DNA of 64,000 nucleotides, taken from assembly GCA_900470775.1 (NCBI GenBank), contig UCBZ01000007.1, positions 1 to 64,000 on the forward strand. Direction: 5' to 3'. The position numbers and the translations under genes are program-made. How positions within the stretch are numbered: position 1 is the first letter of the stretch; each line of letters starts with the position of its first letter. This document shows, one piece after another, positions 25,465 to 33,989 of the stretch. The stretch comes from Hyphomicrobiales bacterium (lineage in GTDB: Bacteria > Pseudomonadota > Alphaproteobacteria > Rhizobiales > Beijerinckiaceae). Under the pieces are notes generated by a model, which saw only the letters and a program-made list of their open reading frames with translations, ran no database searches and was not told the origin of the DNA.

Positions 25465-26306
25465 GCGCGCTCCTCGATCTCGACCGGGTCAGCAAGAGCT
25501 TCTCGCGCGGCGGGCTGTTCTCGACGCGACGCGTCGCGGCGGTGAAGGAGGTGAGCTTCGCCCTCGAGGCGGACAAGCCCGAGATCTTCACCGTGATCGG
25601 CGAGTCGGGGTCGGGCAAGTCGACCCTGGCGCGGATGATTCTCGGCATCCATACGCCGAGCTCCGGCCAAGTCAGGCTCGGGGGACGCGATGTCACAACC
25701 TACGACCGCCGCGCCTTCATGGCCGAGGTCCAGCCCATCTTCCAGAATCCATTCGAGGCGTTCAACCCGCTCAAGCAGCTCGACCGATATCTGTTCATGA
25801 CCGCCGAACGCTTCGGCGGCGCCTCGGGCAAGACCGCGGCCGAGGAGCAGGCCGACGTGGCGCTCAGACAGGTCGGACTGTCGCTCGCCGAAATCAGGGG
25901 GCGGTTCCCGCATGAGCTTTCCGGTGGTCAGCTCCAGCGCGTCGCCATCGCCCGCGCGCTTGTCGCCAAGCCTCGCCTGATCATCGCCGACGAGCCGGTC
26001 TCGATGGTCGATGCCTCGCTGCGCATGTCGATCGTCAACCTGTTCGGCCGGCTGCGCGACGAGCTCGGCCTGTCGATCGTCTACATCACCCACGACCTCG
26101 CCACCGCCTACTACATCAGCGACCGGCTGATCATCATGCAGAAGGGCGTGGTGGTCGAGCAGGGGCCGGCGCGCGCCGTGCTCTCGGCGCCCACGCATCC
26201 CTATTCCCGCCAACTCCGCGACGCCGTGCTCACGCCCGACAGCGCCGGAGCCTTCCGCGCCATCCATTCACGCCAAGCGGTTGCAACACCCGGAGTCTCC
26301 TCATGA
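25461..26306 (+). CDS. ABC transporter ATP-binding protein (OppF/DppF type)
   Basis: The 281-residue ATPase has Walker A GESGSGKS near residues 48-55, the signature LSGGQLQR near 153 and Walker B LIIADEPVSMVD. It is shorter than most OppF proteins because the C-terminal cysteine extension is missing; the protein ends soon after HPYSRQLRDAVL. It overlaps the arabinofuranosidase start by four bases, coupling uptake to hydrolysis. Confidence 0.92.
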   Translation: MSALLDLDRVSKSFSRGGLFSTRRVAAVKEVSFALEADKPEIFTVIGESGSGKSTLARMILGIHTPSSGQVRLGGRDVTTYDRRAFMAEVQPIFQNPFEAFNPLKQLDRYLFMTAERFGGASGKTAAEEQADVALRQVGLSLAEIRGRFPHELSGGQLQRVAIARALVAKPRLIIADEPVSMVDASLRMSIVNLFGRLRDELGLSIVYITHDLATAYYISDRLIIMQKGVVVEQGPARAVLSAPTHPYSRQLRDAVLTPDSAGAFRAIHSRQAVATPGVSS

Positions 26307-27838
26307 GAAAAGCCAGCATCACCTTCGACCGCGCCTTCGCCATCGGCGACACCGATCCGCGGCTCTTCGGCGCCTTCGTCGAGCATCTGGGCCGCTGCGT
26401 CTATGGCGGCATCTACGAGCCCGGACATCCCACCGCCGACAAGCGCGGCTTCCGCAAGGACGTGCTCGAGCTCGTCAAGGAGCTCGGCCCGACGATCATG
26501 CGCTATCCCGGCGGCAATTTCGTCTCCGGCTACAATTGGGAGGACGGGGTTGGTCCGGTCAAGGATCGGCCGGCCCGGCTCGATCTCGCCTGGTTCACCA
26601 CCGAGCCCAACAGCTTCGGCACCAACGAGTTCATGGACTGGTGCCGGGCGGCGAAGACCGAGCCCATGCTCGCCGTCAATCTCGGCACCCGCAACGGCGA
26701 CGCAGCGCGCAATCTCGTCGAATACTGCAACCACCCCGGCGGCACGGCCTGGTCGGATCTGCGCATCAAGCACGGCTGGAAGAAGCCGCATGACGTGAAG
26801 TTCTGGTGCCTCGGCAACGAGGTCGATGGCCCCTGGCAGATGGAGCACAAGACGGCCACGGAATACGGGCGCGTCGCGCATGAGGCGGCGAAGATGATGC
26901 GCTGGATCGATCCGTCGATCGAGCTCGCCGCCTGCGGATCCTCGGGTCGCAACATGCCGACCTATGGCCGCTGGGAAGACGAGGTGCTGGAGCACACCTT
27001 CGATCAGGTCGAGTTCATCTCGCTGCACACCTATTTCAACAACTATGCCGGCGATACCAAGGCCTTCCTCGCCAGCCCCGACCTGATGGACCAGTTCATC
27101 GAGGAAGTCGTCGCGATCTCGGACGCTGTCGCGGCGCGGCGACGCTCCGACAAGCGCATCATGCTGAGCTTCGACGAATGGAACGTCTGGTACCGCACCC
27201 GTCGCGTCAGAGCGGATCGCGTCAAGGAGGGCTGGCCGGTAGCGCCGCCGATCCTCGAGGAGATCTATTCGATGGAGGACGCGCTTGTCTTCGGCGGAGC
27301 CTGCATCTCACTTCTCAACCATGCCGACCGGGTAAAGGCCGCCTGCCTCGCGCAGCTCGTCAACGTCATCGCGCCGATCATGACCGAGACCGGCGGCCCG
27401 GCCTGGCGGCAGACGATCTTCTGGCCCTTCGCCCAGATGAGCCGGCTCGGCCGCGGCAGCGTGCTCAAGGCCATCGTCAAATCCGAAAGCTACCAGGCCT
27501 CCTATTTCGATCCGCGCGGCAAGCAGGACCTCTACTATCCGATTGAAGCGCCCTATCTGAAGGCGTCGGTGGTCAGCGACGACAAAGGCGTCTCGCTCTT
27601 CCTGCTCAATCGCGATCTGGCAGGCGGCCTTGACGTCACGGTCAATGCGCGCGGCTTCGGCAAGCTCAAGGTCACCGAGGCGACCGAGTTGCGCCACAGC
27701 GATCTGAAGGCGGCCAACAGCAAGAAGGAGCCGCTCAAGGTCAAACCGGCGACATTGAAGGGTATCTCGACCAAATCGGATGAGATCACCTTGGAATTGC
27801 AACCGGCGTCGTGGAATGTGATCAGGCTCGAAAGCTGA
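26303..27838 (+). CDS. abfA: GH51 alpha-L-arabinofuranosidase
   Basis: The 511-residue enzyme removes terminal alpha-L-arabinofuranosyl residues from oligosaccharides. The probable acid/base Glu173 lies in CLGNEVDGPW and the nucleophile Glu292 in LSFDEWNVWY, at positions nearly identical to characterised bacterial GH51 enzymes. The N-terminal block FGAFVEHLGRCVYGGIYEP and the RYPGGNFVSGYNWEDG motif are also diagnostic. No signal peptide is present, so it acts in the cytoplasm on imported arabino-oligosaccharides. It is the catabolic gene of the plus-strand operon. Confidence 0.95.
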   Translation: MRKASITFDRAFAIGDTDPRLFGAFVEHLGRCVYGGIYEPGHPTADKRGFRKDVLELVKELGPTIMRYPGGNFVSGYNWEDGVGPVKDRPARLDLAWFTTEPNSFGTNEFMDWCRAAKTEPMLAVNLGTRNGDAARNLVEYCNHPGGTAWSDLRIKHGWKKPHDVKFWCLGNEVDGPWQMEHKTATEYGRVAHEAAKMMRWIDPSIELAACGSSGRNMPTYGRWEDEVLEHTFDQVEFISLHTYFNNYAGDTKAFLASPDLMDQFIEEVVAISDAVAARRRSDKRIMLSFDEWNVWYRTRRVRADRVKEGWPVAPPILEEIYSMEDALVFGGACISLLNHADRVKAACLAQLVNVIAPIMTETGGPAWRQTIFWPFAQMSRLGRGSVLKAIVKSESYQASYFDPRGKQDLYYPIEAPYLKASVVSDDKGVSLFLLNRDLAGGLDVTVNARGFGKLKVTEATELRHSDLKAANSKKEPLKVKPATLKGISTKSDEITLELQPASWNVIRLES

Positions 27839-27857
27839 CAGAACGGCGCCCGCAGAG

Positions 27858-28889
27858 ATGGACCAGAGCCCGACAGCGTCTACTCGCGGGCGTCGCCGCA
27901 ACGGCAGCGCTGTGCCACGGGCCGAGGGTCGGCACGGTCAGGGGTTTCTCGTCGTCGATGCCGGGCGGCAATATCAGGTACTGCGCGGCCTGGCCTCCCC
28001 GGTCAGGTTGCGCATCCTGAAGCTGCTCAACCGGCACGGCCCCAAGAACATCAACCAGATCGCCGAGGCGCTAGGGCTACCGCAGTCGACGATCGCGACC
28101 AATGTCCAGGTTCTCGAAGAGGCCGAGCTGATCTCGACATCGCTTGGCAAGGCCACCAAGGGCCAGCAGAAGGTCTGCACGGCGCGCTATTCCGAAATCG
28201 TCGTCAATCTCGACCCCGACGACCCGAGCCGCGAGAACAACATCGTCGAGGTCGAAATGCCGCTCGGGCTCTATACGAGTTCGAACGTCTCGGCGCCCTG
28301 CGGGTTCTGCTCGACCGAGCGTATTCTCGGCGTGCTGGACGTACCAGAACTGTTCCTCGATCCGCGCCGGGTGCAAGCGGCGCTGATCTGGTTCGGCCGC
28401 GGCTATGTCGAATACAAGTTCCCGAACAACGCTAAGGTGCTGAACCGGACGATCGCGGCGCTGGAATTCGAGATGGAAATGTCGTCGGAGGTGCCGGGCA
28501 CGAATGCCGACTGGCCCTCCGATATCAGCCTCTGGGTCAACGAGCGCAAGGTCGGCACCTGGACCTGCCCCGGCGACTATGGAGACCGCCGCGGGACCTA
28601 CACGCCGCCCTGGTGGAAGCTCGAAGGCTCCCAATACGGCATCCTGACGACCTGGCGCATCACAGCCGAAGGTACCTTCCTCGGCGAGCGCAAGCTCAGC
28701 GATATCGCCACGACGGATATCGACCTCGATCGCCACCATTCGATCCGGCTGCGTATCGGCATCGATGACAAGGAGGGCCGGCCAGGAGGGGTCAATATTT
28801 TCGGCCGCGGCTTCGGCAACCACAACCAGGACATCAAGATGCGGCTGCACCTGCACGCCATGAACGCGCTGCCTCACGTCGCGCCGTGA
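27858..28889 (+). CDS. ArsR-like HTH regulator with a long C-terminal domain
   Basis: The 343-residue protein has an ArsR/winged HTH at about residues 38-105 (YQVLRGLASPVRLRILKLLNRHGPKNINQIAEALGLPQSTIATNVQVLEEAELI). The remaining 230 or so residues are not a metal-sensing arm: they contain a Cys pair (APCGFCS), Trp-rich strands (WTCPGDYGDRRGTYTPPWW) and end in alternating strands, suggesting a beta-rich ligand domain. It follows the arabinofuranosidase by 19 bases and is probably its regulator. I recognise the HTH but not the C-terminal fold; it may sense an arabinoside. Confidence 0.82.
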   Translation: MDQSPTASTRGRRRNGSAVPRAEGRHGQGFLVVDAGRQYQVLRGLASPVRLRILKLLNRHGPKNINQIAEALGLPQSTIATNVQVLEEAELISTSLGKATKGQQKVCTARYSEIVVNLDPDDPSRENNIVEVEMPLGLYTSSNVSAPCGFCSTERILGVLDVPELFLDPRRVQAALIWFGRGYVEYKFPNNAKVLNRTIAALEFEMEMSSEVPGTNADWPSDISLWVNERKVGTWTCPGDYGDRRGTYTPPWWKLEGSQYGILTTWRITAEGTFLGERKLSDIATTDIDLDRHHSIRLRIGIDDKEGRPGGVNIFGRGFGNHNQDIKMRLHLHAMNALPHVAP

Positions 28890-28998
28890 CGGCCCGCCGG
28901 GGACGAGTTTAAATCGACGGCAAGGGTATGCAGCATCTTCGCGGCGCGCCCTATCATCCCCGGATGCAGGGCGCAACAAGCTGTCGCACCATCGCTCG

Positions 28999-29310
28999 AT
29001 GACAGCAGAAGGTCGTGACTATCCCGCTTACCTCACCCTGGCAGAAGCCGTCGAACGCTACCGTGGCCAGATCAGTGAAAGCATCCTTCGCAACTGGCGA
29101 TCGATGAGGATCGGCCCGTCATTCCTTAAGGGGCTGCGTCGAGGAGCAAGGCGACCCGCACGACATGTTCACGAGGCCGCAATCGGACCGTTTCAGACCG
29201 TTTCTGTCGGGAAATCGGAGCGCGGCTTGACCGCCGGTCGGAGTATCCCGCCTCCTGCCAGCCTCCCTGCCCCGCCGTGCCGATCCTCGACAATTCGGCA
29301 GCATGGCTAG
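28999..29310 (+). pseudogene. excisionase-like small HTH gene, degenerate copy
   Basis: The frame from 28999 encodes YLTLAEAVERYRGQISESIL and RIGPSFLK, closely matching the intact small HTH protein at 35521-35754. After GPSFLK the homology is lost and the second half (YPVSELDRWD in the other copy) is missing. The aligned GTG start is also out of frame by one base. About 40 bases upstream are shared with the other copy. I read it as a decayed duplicate. Confidence 0.65.
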
Positions 29311-29343
29311 GTCGAGCGCGACCGGCCCCGGGGCTCGCACCGA

Positions 29344-30039
29344 TCAGCGCGGGTCGCTTTCCAGCCAGCGGCGCTTCGATTGCTCCAGATGCGCGTGCAT
29401 CATCGCCTGCGCCAGCAGCGCATCGCGCATTTCGAGAGCCCCCAGAATCGCCTCGTGCTCGGCGACCGCGAGACGCCAGGTCTCGCGCGTCTCGAAGCGG
29501 TTGCGGAACTGCGAGGAGATCGGGCTGTGCCGCTCATCGAACAGATCGCCGACGATGCGGGACAGCACATGGTTGCCGGTCTGTTCGGCGATGGTTATGT
29601 GGAACTGGCGGTCGCGATCGGTCGGCGTGCGTCCCTCCTCGATCTCGGCGCGCATGCTCTCCAGCGTCCCGCGCAGCGAAACCAGCACCTCCGGCGTGAT
29701 CTGCGGCGCCGCCAGCAGCGTGACCGCTCCCTCCACCACGGCCCGCGCCTGCATCAGCTCGACCGGGCTCTCGCCGATCGCGGCCAGGCGGGACGAGCGC
29801 GTCTTCGCTGCCGACACGACATAAATCCCCGAGCCCATCCGGATCTCGACCGCGCCTTCGATCTCCAACGCGATCAGCGCCTCCCGTAAGGAAGGGCGCG
29901 AGACGCCCAGCTGCAGCGCGAGCTCCCGCTCGGCCGGCAAGCGATCGCCGCAGGCAAAGGCGCCGCTCTGGACCAGTGCCCGGATCTGCTCGGCAACCTG
30001 CTGATAGAGCCGGCGCTCGGCCGGGCGAACGGACGTCAT
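29344..30039 (-). CDS. FadR-type GntR regulator (FCD domain)
   Basis: The 231-residue regulator has a GntR winged HTH at residues 5-75 (LYQQVAEQIRALVQSGAFACGDRLPAERELALQLGVSRPSLREAL) and an FCD domain with the metal-site residues of the D-R-x-F-H (DRQFHITIAE) and H-E-A-I (AEHEAILGAL) blocks. It is divergent from the sugar transporter operon at 30.2 kb, with two similar dyads between them, so it likely represses that operon and itself until a sugar acid or related ligand binds. Confidence 0.92.
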   Translation of the reverse strand: MTSVRPAERRLYQQVAEQIRALVQSGAFACGDRLPAERELALQLGVSRPSLREALIALEIEGAVEIRMGSGIYVVSAAKTRSSRLAAIGESPVELMQARAVVEGAVTLLAAPQITPEVLVSLRGTLESMRAEIEEGRTPTDRDRQFHITIAEQTGNHVLSRIVGDLFDERHSPISSQFRNRFETRETWRLAVAEHEAILGALEMRDALLAQAMMHAHLEQSKRRWLESDPR

Positions 30040-30052
30040 TCCACACCTCTGA

Positions 30053-30069
30053 TATTGGCCTTACCAGAT
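30053..30069. promoter_or_regulatory. FadR-type operator-like site 1
   Basis: ATTGG-cctta-CCAGAT lies just upstream of the FadR-type regulator start. The TGG-N5-CCA core matches site 2 on the other side of the divergent region, and nine of the 13 central bases are identical in orientation. It is a candidate autoregulatory site. Confidence 0.45.
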
Positions 30070-30157
30070 TAGCCAAAACGATGCCACGAATGTCTTAAAT
30101 GTCGAAAATCTGCCGGTTAAGGCACATCGTTCGATTCTTACCGCATTTTTCTCTAAT

Positions 30158-30174
30158 AATTGGCTTTACCAATT
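30158..30174. promoter_or_regulatory. FadR-type operator-like site 2
   Basis: AATTGG-CTTTA-CCAATT is a perfect 6-bp inverted repeat with a five-base centre, about 79 bases upstream of the transporter ATPase start. It shares the ATTGG-N5-CCA core with site 1, as expected for a regulator controlling both divergent transcripts. Confidence 0.55.
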
Positions 30175-30236
30175 TTCCGTCGGTGCTATCGTCGGCCGCC
30201 CGAATAAACCCGCAGGGAGGGCTGCCGTCGCAAGCG

Positions 30237-31811
30237 ATGGCAGAGAAAAGCATGCAGGACGGCCAGATTGCCGATGCGCGTGCGCTCGGCTCGCATCAGC
30301 TGCTGGCAAGCGAACCCCTGCTGGTCCTGGCTGGCATCTCCAAGGAATTTCCCGGCGTGAAGGCGCTCAGCGGCGTCAGCTTCGATCTGCGCCGCGGCGA
30401 GGTGCACGCGGTCTGCGGCGAGAACGGCGCCGGCAAGTCGACACTGATGAAGATCATCAGCGGCATCTATGCCGCCAATGACGGCCGGATGACCTACAAG
30501 GGCCTCGAACGCCGCTTTTCCTCACCACTCGAGGCGGAAGCCGCGGGGATCGCGATCATCCACCAGGAACTCAACCTGGTGCCGCATCTGTCGGTGGCGG
30601 AAAACATCTATCTCGCCCGCGAGCCGCGCCGCGGCTTCCTCGTCGACCGCAAGAGCCTCAAGGCCGATGCGAAGCGCTGCCTCGACCGCCTTGGCGTCGC
30701 GATCGATCCCGACCGCCTGGTGCGCGGGCTCTCCGTGGCCCAGTGCCAGATGGTCGAGATCGCCAAGGCATTGTCGCTCGAGGCCGAAGTGCTGATCATG
30801 GACGAGCCGACCTCCTCGCTCACCGAGCAGGAGACGCAGCTCCTGTTCGCGGTGATCCGCGATTTGAAGGCCGCCGGCGTCGGCATCGTCTACATCTCGC
30901 ATCGCCTCGACGAGATGGCCGAGATCGTCGATCGCGTCACGATTCTGCGCGACGGCCGCCATGTCTCGACCGGTGATTTCGCCGCCACCAGCATTGACGA
31001 GATCGTGGCACGCATGGTCGGCCGCTCGCTCGACGAGAAATTCCCCGAGCGGACCTCGCGGCCGAGCGACGAGGTAATCCTCTCGGTCAGAGGGCTCGCC
31101 CGGAAGGGCGTGTTCTCGGATGTGAGCTTCGACTTGCGCCGCGGGGAAATCCTCGGCTTCGCCGGGCTGATGGGAGCCGGCCGCACGGAGGTCGCGCGCG
31201 CCATCTTCGGGGCCGAGACGCCGGACACCGGTCAGATCATCCTGGAGGGCCGCGAGCTTGCGATCAGTTCGCCGCGTGACGCCATCGCGGCCGGCATCGC
31301 CTACCTTTCCGAGGACCGTAAGGGGCAAGGCCTGGCGCTCAAAATGCCGGTCGACGCCAATCTGACGCTCGCCAATATGGAGGCGGTGTCGAACCGGTTC
31401 GGCCTCATCGACTTTGCGAGACAGGACGAGGTCGCCCGGCGCTATGTCGACCTGCTCAACGTCAGGACGCCGTCTATCAGGCAGCCGGTCCGGCTGCTGT
31501 CCGGTGGCAACCAGCAAAAAATCATCATCGGCAAATGGCTTTTCCGTGAATCGCGGCTGCTGTTCTTCGACGAGCCGACGCGCGGCATCGATGTGGGCGC
31601 CAAGTTCGCGATCTACCGGATCATGGACGAACTCGCGGCCCAGGGCATCGGAGTGATCCTGATCAGCTCGGAGCTGCCCGAAATCCTCGGCATGACCGAT
31701 CGCGTCGCCGTGTTCCACCAGGGCCGGATCACGGGCGTGCTCGAAACCGCCGGCACCGACCAGGAAGAAATCATGCGCTACGCGTCCGGCTACGGACGGG
31801 CAGGCAGTTGA
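30237..31811 (+). CDS. sugar ABC transporter ATP-binding protein (RbsA/XylG type, duplicated ABC)
   Basis: The roughly 524-residue protein has two fused ABC domains. The first has Walker A GENGAGKS and Walker B VLIMDEPTSSL; the second has the usual degenerate P-loop GLMGAGRTE, LLSGGNQQK and LLFFDEPTRGID. This layout defines the ribose/xylose/galactose (CUT2) family. The start at 30237 gives the normal family length; the next ATG at 30252 is also possible and the ribosome site is not decisive. The open frame extends upstream but that part crosses the operator region. Confidence 0.92.
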   Translation: MAEKSMQDGQIADARALGSHQLLASEPLLVLAGISKEFPGVKALSGVSFDLRRGEVHAVCGENGAGKSTLMKIISGIYAANDGRMTYKGLERRFSSPLEAEAAGIAIIHQELNLVPHLSVAENIYLAREPRRGFLVDRKSLKADAKRCLDRLGVAIDPDRLVRGLSVAQCQMVEIAKALSLEAEVLIMDEPTSSLTEQETQLLFAVIRDLKAAGVGIVYISHRLDEMAEIVDRVTILRDGRHVSTGDFAATSIDEIVARMVGRSLDEKFPERTSRPSDEVILSVRGLARKGVFSDVSFDLRRGEILGFAGLMGAGRTEVARAIFGAETPDTGQIILEGRELAISSPRDAIAAGIAYLSEDRKGQGLALKMPVDANLTLANMEAVSNRFGLIDFARQDEVARRYVDLLNVRTPSIRQPVRLLSGGNQQKIIIGKWLFRESRLLFFDEPTRGIDVGAKFAIYRIMDELAAQGIGVILISSELPEILGMTDRVAVFHQGRITGVLETAGTDQEEIMRYASGYGRAGS

Positions 31812-31819
31812 GGTTGAGC

Positions 31820-32845
31820 ATGAGCGTCACGACTAACCCAGGCGGGAAGAGCGGCCGGCTGAGCGACCGGCAGAAGGACGTCATCCAGAAATTCGCGGCG
31901 CTTGGCAGCCTCTTCGCACTCGTCGCCATCTTCTCGCTGACGAGCAACGCGTTCTTCACCGTCGGCAACGGCATGACGGTCGCACTGCAGGTCACCTCGA
32001 TCGCGCTGCTGGGCATCGGCGCCACCTGCGTCATCATCACCGGCGGCATCGACCTCTCGGTCGGCTCGGTGCTGGCGCTGGCCGGTGTGGTGGCGGCGCT
32101 CTGCGTCAAGGAACTCGGCCTGCCAGTCTGGGGCGGCATGCTGATCGGCATCCTGACCGGATCGGCCTGCGGCCTCGTCAACGGCATTCTCGTCACCAGG
32201 ATGAGGCTGCCGCCTTTCATCGCGACCTTGGGGATGATGCTGATCGCGCGCGGTGTCGCGCTGCAGATCACCGGCGCGCGCGCGATCTCGGGGCTCGGCG
32301 AATCCTTCGGCGTCCTCGGCAACGGCGCGCTCTTTCGCGTGGTGAGGATCGGCGAGGACGGCTTTCCGACCGTGGTCTTCCCGGGCATCCCCTACCCGGT
32401 GATCCTGATGATCGCGATCGCGCTCGCCGTCTCCTTCATGCTGAACCGCTCGGTCCTCGGCCGGCATATCTATGCGGTCGGCTCGAATGTCGATGCCGCC
32501 CGGCTCTCGGGCGTCGACGTCGCCCGCACGGTCAACTTCACCTATGTCCTGTCCGGCACGCTCGCGGGGCTCACCGGCTGCGTGCTGATGTCGCGCCTGG
32601 TCACCGCCCAGCCCAATGAGGGCGTGATGTACGAGCTCGACGCGATCGCCAGCGCGGTCATCGGTGGCACATCGCTGATCGGCGGCGTCGGCAGCATCTC
32701 CGGCACAGCCATCGGCGCCTTCGTCATCGGCATCCTGCGCAACGGCCTCAACATGAACGGCGTCTCCGCCTTCACCCAGCAGATCATCATCGGCCTGGTC
32801 ATCCTGCTCACCGTCTGGATCGACCAGCTGCGCAATCGCCGATGA
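31820..32845 (+). CDS. sugar ABC transporter permease (RbsC type)
   Basis: The 341-residue permease has about eight to ten hydrophobic helices, the ITGGIDLSVGSVLALAGVVAA block near residues 75-95 and the SRLVTAQPNEGVMYELDAIASAVIGGTSLIGGVGS block near 260-295, both diagnostic for RbsC/XylH/AraH proteins. The ATG at 31820 follows a GAGG site; a TTG at 31808 overlaps the ATPase gene. It forms a homodimeric channel in CUT2 systems. Confidence 0.93.
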   Translation: MSVTTNPGGKSGRLSDRQKDVIQKFAALGSLFALVAIFSLTSNAFFTVGNGMTVALQVTSIALLGIGATCVIITGGIDLSVGSVLALAGVVAALCVKELGLPVWGGMLIGILTGSACGLVNGILVTRMRLPPFIATLGMMLIARGVALQITGARAISGLGESFGVLGNGALFRVVRIGEDGFPTVVFPGIPYPVILMIAIALAVSFMLNRSVLGRHIYAVGSNVDAARLSGVDVARTVNFTYVLSGTLAGLTGCVLMSRLVTAQPNEGVMYELDAIASAVIGGTSLIGGVGSISGTAIGAFVIGILRNGLNMNGVSAFTQQIIIGLVILLTVWIDQLRNRR

Positions 32846-32876
32846 AGACGGGCGCGGACCCTTTTCCGCGACGACG

Positions 32877-32892
32877 GGAAGCTAGAGCTTCC
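32877..32892. promoter_or_regulatory. stem-loop between permease and binding-protein genes
   Basis: GGAAGCT and AGCTTCC form a perfect seven-base stem around a two-base centre within the 94-base gap before the binding-protein gene. It may slow ribosomes or nucleases and raise binding-protein expression; a terminator role is unlikely as no T-run follows. Confidence 0.4.
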
Positions 32893-32939
32893 GCGACGGG
32901 CGACCGGAAACCCGGCGCCGCATCTGGAGGAAACGAGCG

Positions 32940-33881
32940 ATGAACAAGCTTGCAGCTGCACTACTGGCTTCGGCGATGGCGCTCTCAGCGGTCCCGGCCA
33001 GGGCCGGCGAGATCGCCGTGATCGTCAAGACCGTCAATTCCACTTTCTGGCAGAACGTCCAGAAAGGCGCCGATGCGGCGATGAAGGACGTCGGCGCCGG
33101 CAACACCATGACCTTCCAGGGCCCGGCCGCCGAATCCGCCATCGCCGACCAGGTGAACATGGTCGAGAACGCCGTCAATCGCGGCGTCTCCGCCATCGTC
33201 CTGGCCCCGTCCGACCCGGACGCGCTCGTCCCGGCGGTCAAGAAGGCCTGGGAGGCTCGCATTCCGGTCGTGATCATCGACTCCCTGCTCGGCAAGGGCG
33301 CCGAGCAGTATTACCAGTCCTTCCTCTCCACCGATAACCGCAAGGCCGGCGAGCTCGCCGCCAGGGCACTGATCGACAAGGTCGGCAGCGACGGCAAGAT
33401 CGCGGTCATGTCCTATGTCGCTGGCGCCGGCTCGGAGATCGGCCGAGTCGGCGGCTTCACCGACTACGTCAAGGCTCATTCCAAGCTGCAGATCGTCGGC
33501 CCGTTTTATTCGCAATCGCAGATGGCGACGGCGCTCAACCAGACCACCGACGTCCTCGCCGCCAATGCCGACCTCAAGGGTATCTTCGGCGCCAACGAGC
33601 CGACGGCGATCGGCATGGGCCGCGCCATCAAGCAGGCCGGCAAGTCGGGCAAGGTCGTCGCCGTCGGCTTCGACGGCAATCAGGACCTGCAGGAGTTCGT
33701 CAAGGACGGCACGCTGACGGCGATCGCCGTGCAGGGCTCGTTCCAGATGGGCGAGCTCGGCGTGAAGACGGTTTCGAAGCTCCTCAAGAAGGACAAGGTC
33801 GACAAGCTCGTCGACACCGGCGTCGTCCTGGTCACGAAGGACAATATCGACAAGCCCGAAGCCAAGAACGTGCTCTACTGA
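32940..33881 (+). CDS. sugar ABC transporter substrate-binding protein (RbsB type)
   Basis: The 313-residue periplasmic receptor has the signal peptide MNKLAAALLASAMALSAVPARA and the type 1 periplasmic-binding fold: FWQNVQKGADAAMKD, VNRGVSAIVLAPSDPDALVP, IPVVIIDSLL and a GIFGANEPTAIGMGRAI block. A 'ggagga' site lies about nine bases upstream. It supplies sugar to the RbsA/RbsC-type transporter upstream. The neighbouring zinc dehydrogenase suggests a sugar alcohol or sugar acid ligand. Confidence 0.93.
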   Translation: MNKLAAALLASAMALSAVPARAGEIAVIVKTVNSTFWQNVQKGADAAMKDVGAGNTMTFQGPAAESAIADQVNMVENAVNRGVSAIVLAPSDPDALVPAVKKAWEARIPVVIIDSLLGKGAEQYYQSFLSTDNRKAGELAARALIDKVGSDGKIAVMSYVAGAGSEIGRVGGFTDYVKAHSKLQIVGPFYSQSQMATALNQTTDVLAANADLKGIFGANEPTAIGMGRAIKQAGKSGKVVAVGFDGNQDLQEFVKDGTLTAIAVQGSFQMGELGVKTVSKLLKKDKVDKLVDTGVVLVTKDNIDKPEAKNVLY

Positions 33882-33989
33882 GCCGGCCAGCATCCTCCGG
33901 GCGTGGGCGAGCCCCACGTCCGTCCCGGGCGGATCACCGCAGCCTGCAGGCCGCCCGCACCTGCATCCTCCCTCCTGACCAGGCCCACC

